NCBI RefSeq assembly: GCF_000591415.1
Contig: NZ_JEMF01000013.1
Coordinates: 1-58,250, forward strand
Reading direction: 5' to 3'
Length of the DNA: 58,250 bases
DNA from: Cobetia crustatorum
GTDB lineage: Bacteria; Pseudomonadota; Gammaproteobacteria; Pseudomonadales; Halomonadaceae
The first letter of the stretch is position 1. The number at the start of each line of letters is the position of its first letter. Below the pieces are notes generated by a model. That model made no database searches. It worked only from the letters and a program-made list of their open reading frames with translations, and was not told where the DNA came from. The position numbers were made by a program, and so were the translations under genes. Below are positions 55,969-58,250 of the stretch, piece after piece.

Positions 55969-57021
55969 ATGACCGCCTTCCCGACCACTCCTCGTTGGAT
56001 CGTACTCAGTGATGAAGCCCAGGCGCTAGAAGATATCTACTTCTTGCTGCCTGCCATGGCCGCGTTGCGCAAGGAAGGCACACGTGTCGAGCGTTTTGAA
56101 ACCCGCCGCTGGAAGTTCTCCCCCAAGCTTGCTCAGGCGCGCCTTACCGGCGCTTGCCTGCTGATCGTGCGTAGCCTCGGGCGAGAATGGATCGAGATGC
56201 TGGAAACACACCGTGAGCAGCACGGTCGTATCTGCTACCTCGTCGATCATCTGTATTCGCCTGAGCTGCTGTCAGCGGAGCAGGACACCTCCCCCCCTGA
56301 AGCAGGCTCTGAGGCTGAAGCTGCCCAATTGCAACAGCGATTGTTCGCGCTGGCGGATGAGATCGTCGTGGTCAGCGAGCAGCTGGAGGCCGCTCTGGCG
56401 AGTCTGCATCCCAAAGTCAGCCTGTTGACGCCGCCACTGACCGGCAAGCTGCCGGATCTTCACCATCTCGAGCAGAGCGACTGGTGCATCGGCTTTCACG
56501 GCACTCTGGCGCATCGTGAGGACATCCTCACGCTGGCCCCCGTGCTGCGCGATATCCAGACCCGGCATTCGGACAGTGAAGTGGAGTTGATGATGGGCCG
56601 TCATCTGCCGCTGGCGCTCAGCGATATTCCCCGCCTCAAGACGATGGAGGCCGTCAGCTGGGAGGCCTTTCAGGATTATTGCTCACGGCGTCGGATCGCC
56701 ATCGGGCTGGCGCCCTTGATGGAAAACTCCGACAACCGCGCCGCCTCCTGGCTGCGGTTTCTCGATATCACCCGCATGGGCGGGGTGGGCATCTACAGTC
56801 GACGGGCGCCCTATGTCGATCTGATCGAGGACGGCGTCGATGGCCTGTTGGTGGGGGATGACCCAGCAGAATGGATTGCCGCCCTCGAGCGCCTGCTGGG
56901 CGACCGTGATGCGACGCGTGCCATGGCGCACAATGCGCAACACAAGGCCCATGAAGTGGGTGACCCGCTGCGGGTGCTGGATTTCTGGCGCGCCCGTTCC
57001 ACGGTGGCGCGTGCCCGCTAG
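55969..57021 (+). CDS. Glycosyltransferase-like protein, paralogue 2
   Basis: The 350-residue product starts TPRWIVLSDEAQALEDIYFL and parallels its upstream neighbour block by block: VERFETRRW, LLIVRSLGREWIEMLE, DWCIGFHGTLAHREDILTLA, IGLAPLMENSDNRAASWLRF and VGIYSRRAPYVDLIEDGVDG. It has an insertion of about 15 residues near 110 (SPPEAGSEAEAAQ). The ATG at 55969 has AAGGAGA seven bases upstream; a longer frame from 55945 is less likely. It is the last gene I assign to the polysaccharide locus. Confidence 0.8.
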   Translation: MTAFPTTPRWIVLSDEAQALEDIYFLLPAMAALRKEGTRVERFETRRWKFSPKLAQARLTGACLLIVRSLGREWIEMLETHREQHGRICYLVDHLYSPELLSAEQDTSPPEAGSEAEAAQLQQRLFALADEIVVVSEQLEAALASLHPKVSLLTPPLTGKLPDLHHLEQSDWCIGFHGTLAHREDILTLAPVLRDIQTRHSDSEVELMMGRHLPLALSDIPRLKTMEAVSWEAFQDYCSRRRIAIGLAPLMENSDNRAASWLRFLDITRMGGVGIYSRRAPYVDLIEDGVDGLLVGDDPAEWIAALERLLGDRDATRAMAHNAQHKAHEVGDPLRVLDFWRARSTVARAR

Positions 57022-57103
57022 CAGGAGTGTTCATGTAGCCTGCTTTAGATAGCCCGAACGAGATAGCCTGACCGAAATCGCCCGATCCAATCACTGTTTG
57101 CTC

Positions 57104-57140
57104 AAGCGCCGCGCCCCTCAGGGGTGCGGCGCTTTGTTAT
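57104..57140 (+). terminator. Rho-independent terminator at the end of the locus
   Basis: AAGCGCCGC (57104-57112) pairs with GCGGCGCTT (57126-57134), with an inner CCCC/GGGG pair, followed by TGTTAT. It separates the capsule genes from the DUF938 gene. Confidence 0.88.
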
Positions 57141-57194
57141 GATCTAGCCATCTTTTTGTTCTGAGTCATTTGCCCTGTTGAAAAGGAGTGCTGC

Positions 57195-57869
57195 ATGGCC
57201 ACCCCCGAGTTACCCGATGACTTGCCAAGCGCGACGTCGCGATCATCGCAGAAGGATGTCGAGGTGGCGCACAGCCAGCGTCTCGCCAGCCCGGCGGTGG
57301 CTCGCAATCGTGACGTGATTCTTGATGTCCTGCGGGATGTGCTGGCACAGCGGCGTCAGGTGCTGGAACTGGCCAGTGGCAGCGGCGAGCACGCCGTGCA
57401 TTTCGCTCACGGATTGCCTCATCTGGAGTGGCAGCCCAGCGATGCCAGCCCGCGTGCCTTGGAATCCATCGCGGACTGGCGCGCCGAGGCCGCCTTGCCC
57501 AACCTCAAGGCGCCGATCACGCTGGATGTGCAGGCCGAGTGGCCTGAGGTAGCCTGCGATGCGCTGGTGGCGATCAATCTGATCCATATCTCACCATGGC
57601 GAGTCACGTCCGAGCTGATGTTGCAGGCCGGTCGACGCCTTCCGAAGGACGGTGTGCTGTATCTGTACGGCCCTTACAAGCGGGATGGCCAGCATACAGC
57701 GCCGAGCAACGAAGGCTTTGATGTGCAGCTCAAGAGCCGCAATCCGCTATGGGGTGTGCGTGATCTGGAAGCGGTCATCGAGGAAGGGGAGCGCAACGGC
57801 TTGCGGCTCGATAAGGTGGTCGAGATGCCGGCGAACAACCTGAGTGTGGTCTTTCGGCATCAAGGGTAG
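57195..57869 (+). CDS. DUF938 SAM-dependent methyltransferase-like protein
   Basis: The 224-residue protein has the DUF938 layout: HSQRLASPAVARNRDVIL, then the SAM loop LELASGSGEHAVHFA (about 57-71), LVAINLIHISPWRVTSELM, YGPYKRDGQHTAPSNEGFD and LRLDKVVEMPANNLSVVFR at the end. It is a small class I methyltransferase of unknown substrate found in many proteobacteria. AAAGGAG lies eight bases before the ATG. It follows the locus terminator and is probably chromosomal backbone. Confidence 0.9.
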   Translation: MATPELPDDLPSATSRSSQKDVEVAHSQRLASPAVARNRDVILDVLRDVLAQRRQVLELASGSGEHAVHFAHGLPHLEWQPSDASPRALESIADWRAEAALPNLKAPITLDVQAEWPEVACDALVAINLIHISPWRVTSELMLQAGRRLPKDGVLYLYGPYKRDGQHTAPSNEGFDVQLKSRNPLWGVRDLEAVIEEGERNGLRLDKVVEMPANNLSVVFRHQG

Positions 57870-57938
57870 AGGCGCGCCCTTGCATACTGAGCGAGCCGAT
57901 AGTGTACAAATAAATGGGGTGAGGGCGGTGAATGCAAC

Positions 57939-57967
57939 GGCCCCTGTGATCAAAGGAGACAGGGGCC
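57939..57967. terminator. Hairpin between convergent genes, weak terminator
   Basis: GGCCCCTGT (57939-57947) and ACAGGGGCC (57959-57967) form a nine-bp perfect stem. No T-run follows on either side, so termination efficiency is uncertain. It lies between the DUF938 gene and the convergent remnant. Confidence 0.55.
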
Positions 57968-58051
57968 AAAGTATCAGGGATGAAAACAGTATGGTCAGAG
58001 CTTTAGCCCGTGCGATACATGATTGATCCTGATGAAATGTATCAAGGACGG

Positions 58052-58114
58052 TTACTTGTCCTGATAGCGTGTCAGCAGCTCGCGGAAGCCTTCGCCGAAG
58101 GTCGGGTGACGCTT
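58052..58114 (-). pseudogene. C-terminal remnant of a gene cut by an IS3-family insertion
   Basis: On the minus strand a frame ends RHPTFGEGFRELLTRYQDK at a TAA (58054-58052) and runs back into the IS left end at about 58114. The HPTxxE piece is like the C-terminal dimer-interface motif of class I flavin disulfide reductases, but so short a match is weak evidence. The rest of the gene should lie on the far side of the insertion, outside the window. Confidence 0.45.
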
Positions 58115-58250
58115 TGTAGTGGCACAGTGAATCTGGCCACCTGACTTTGAGTGTATGATGGCTCACAGAGACAATCAGGTGCAGATGATGACGAAGAAGA
58201 GAACGTTTAGCCCGGAATTTCGCTTGGAAACGGCCCAGCTCGTGGTCGAC
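58115..58250 (+). mobile_element. IS3-family insertion sequence, left end (continues past window)
   Basis: TGTAGTGGCACAGTGAATCT begins at 58115, followed by GGCCACCTGA. This is the kind of terminal repeat (TG start, GTGGC, TGGCCAC) carried by many IS3-family elements. An orfA start follows 70 bases on. It interrupts a minus-strand gene. The right end is outside the window. Confidence 0.7.
58185..58250 (+). CDS. IS3-family transposase OrfA, N-terminal part (continues past window)
   Basis: The 22 codons present start MMTKKRTFSPEFRLETAQ, the typical beginning of OrfA, the helix-turn-helix DNA-binding part of IS3-family transposases. Either of the two leading ATGs could be the start. It cannot be shown to belong to the same IS type as the fragment at 3-230. 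Confidence 0.75.
   Translation, partial: MMTKKRTFSPEFRLETAQLVVD

Noticed and set aside
1-58250. tRNA, rRNA, CRISPR arrays, toxin-antitoxin or phage defence genes.
   Set aside because: Looked for along both strands; nothing with credible structure or motifs was seen.

Overview
The window reads as chromosomal DNA of a halophilic or marine gammaproteobacterium, most like Halomonadaceae (Halomonas/Cobetia). This rests on high-GC housekeeping-type genes, a fused CysNC and the protein families present; no rRNA or marker gene confirms it. Almost the whole 58 kb is one surface-polysaccharide locus of the ABC-transporter (group 2 capsule) type. IS3-family pieces lie at both window edges: the 3' end of a transposase at 1-230 and the left end of a separate copy at 58115-58250.

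Layout. (1) 379-2451, plus strand: an O-antigen-ligase-type membrane protein and a DsbA/FrnE-like thioredoxin-fold protein. (2) 2613-20317, minus strand: a lipid and linker module that I read as an rkp-1-like set (compare rkpAGHIJ of Sinorhizobium meliloti). It holds an alpha-oxoamine synthase, a small unknown protein, a large iterative type I PKS (KS-AT-DH-MT-like-ER-KR-ACP), an LtaS-like membrane sulfatase-fold enzyme, a short-chain dehydrogenase, KpsS and KpsC. (3) 20668-26571, plus strand: sulfate permease, CysQ, CysD and CysNC, i.e. sulfate uptake, PAPS synthesis and PAP removal. (4) 26634-31821: lipoprotein, KpsD/Wza-like exporter, KpsM, KpsT and KpsE, with an exact ops element inside the exporter gene. 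(5) 31881-57021: glycan assembly. Here are glycosyltransferases, two PAPS-type sulfotransferase domains, a CMP-sugar synthetase/DRE-TIM aldolase/HAD phosphatase cassette, the four dTDP-L-rhamnose genes split by a low-GC insert, a nucleotidyltransferase/phosphatase/kinase cassette, a PhyH-type dioxygenase and two tandem glycosyltransferase paralogues. (6) 57195-57869: a DUF938 methyltransferase outside the locus, then a gene remnant cut by the right-hand IS.

How it fits together. The PKS would build an acyl chain on its own ACP. The oxoamine synthase and dehydrogenase could turn it into an amino-alcohol (sphingoid-like) lipid, and the LtaS-like enzyme could add a phospho-headgroup. KpsS/KpsC would add the Kdo linker, the glycosyltransferases would extend the chain, sulfotransferases would sulfate it with locally made PAPS, and KpsMTED would export it. 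The lipid chemistry is inference; the gene content is seen.

Base composition is mosaic: the conserved export, sulfate and rhamnose genes are GC-rich, while about 35.2-38.2 kb and 43.2-47.4 kb are strongly AT-rich, as expected for exchanged serotype-specific genes. Six single-base indels break otherwise intact genes (PKS three times, rfbD once, one unknown gene twice). Their even spread and repeat context suggest residual long-read assembly errors at least as much as real pseudogenes.
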